Assembly (NCBI GenBank): GCA_009774465.1
Contig: VSNT01000055.1
Coordinates: forward strand, 1-24,534
DNA from: Lachnospiraceae bacterium
GTDB taxonomy: Bacteria > Bacillota_A > Clostridia > Lachnospirales > Lachnospiraceae
Reading direction: 5' to 3'
Length of the DNA stretch: 24,534 nucleotides
Shown here in pieces: positions 24,268 through 24,534 of this stretch. Under the pieces are notes generated by a model. That model saw only the letters and a list, made by a program, of their open reading frames with translations, was not told the origin of the DNA and made no database searches. Position numbers and translations under genes: made by a program. How positions within the stretch are numbered: the stretch's first letter is position 1; every line of letters starts with the position of its first letter.

Positions 24268-24534
24268 TTACTCTTCCCTGTAATGATAAGTAGATACGAT
24301 CTCTTTGATCAAAGGTCTGATATCATTGCTTTCATTTTTTGATTCTTCCTTCAACGCTTTTAATTGAATAAAAAATCTGCTTTCATCTATATCAATAGGT
24401 TTCCCGATATGAATCAGTTTATTTGCAGTCTCCGTCATTCCCTCTTCCGCCATCAAAAGCTCCTCATAAAGCTTTTCTCCGGGGCGGAGACCGGTAATCT
24501 CATTCTTAGTATCTTCTCCTTCACGGTTACCCGA
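24268..24534 (-). CDS. pglF: PglF/CapD-type nucleotide-sugar 4,6-dehydratase, C-terminal part
   Basis: The last 88 codons of a gene that continues past the right edge of the window. Before the visible ATG-like codons the frame stays open to base 24534 and reads EITGLRPGEKLYEELLMAEE, the hallmark C-terminal segment of the membrane-associated dehydratases PglF, CapD and WbpM (usual length about 600 residues). These convert UDP-GlcNAc to UDP-4-keto-6-deoxy-GlcNAc. The NAD-binding and catalytic regions are outside the window, so activity cannot be judged. The neighbouring aminotransferase and PglC-type transferase support the PglF assignment over other CapD relatives. Confidence 0.85.
   Translation of the reverse strand, partial: SGNREGEDTKNEITGLRPGEKLYEELLMAEEGMTETANKLIHIGKPIDIDESRFFIQLKALKEESKNESNDIRPLIKEIVSTYHYREE

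Noticed and set aside
1..24534. tRNA, rRNA, CRISPR array, insertion sequence or prophage genes
   Set aside because: No cloverleaf, regularly spaced direct repeats, transposase or phage-type protein was recognised on either strand.

Overview
This window is a single block of surface-polysaccharide (capsule, exopolysaccharide or cell-wall glycan) genes. All 22 coding regions lie on the minus strand, so transcription runs from right (24534) to left (245). The DNA is AT-rich, gaps between genes are short, and GGAG/AAGGAG ribosome-binding sites are common. The first proteins resemble EpsN and EpsL of Bacillus. Together these suggest a low-GC Gram-positive, probably a gut Clostridia member (Lachnospiraceae-like). 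That placement is inference: the window has no rRNA, tRNA or housekeeping marker.

Layout in transcription order: (1) Priming module: the C-terminal end of a PglF/CapD-type dehydratase (24268-24534), a PglE/EpsN-type aminotransferase (23101-24252) and a PglC-type phosphoglycosyltransferase (22080-22706). A 394-base non-coding gap holding two large palindromic elements separates the last two. (2) A PLP-dependent deaminase/desulfhydrase-like enzyme and an ATP-grasp ligase, then a PglA-like GT4. (3) A dehydrogenase and epimerase pair (TviB/TviC, WbpO/WbpP type) that should make UDP-GalNAcA. (4) A GT10 fucosyltransferase-like protein, an ArnA-like formyltransferase and a DUF2334 NodB-fold protein. 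(5) Two GT4 enzymes, a second NodB-fold protein and another GT4. (6) Two asparagine-synthetase-like amidotransferases interleaved with a GT4 and a membrane-anchored SGNH-like protein. (7) Two GT11 alpha-1,2-fucosyltransferase-like proteins and a GT2 enzyme that ends the block. A hairpin with a T-run lies at the extreme left.

Working model (inference): PglF, PglE and PglC load a 4-amino-4,6-dideoxy-GlcNAc-type sugar onto undecaprenyl phosphate. The GT4, GT2, GT10 and GT11 enzymes extend it, with GalNAcA and deoxyhexose (probably fucose) among the residues. The amidotransferases, ATP-grasp ligase, formyltransferase and NodB-fold proteins then alter carboxyl and amino groups. No PglD acetyltransferase, Wzx flippase, Wzy polymerase, ABC exporter or GDP-fucose synthesis gene is visible, so those must lie elsewhere or be replaced. 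The most unusual points are the PLP-enzyme/ATP-grasp pair next to the initiating transferase, the set of three fucosyltransferase-family genes, catalytic-motif changes in one GT11, in the formyltransferase and in one AsnB, and the paired palindromic elements.
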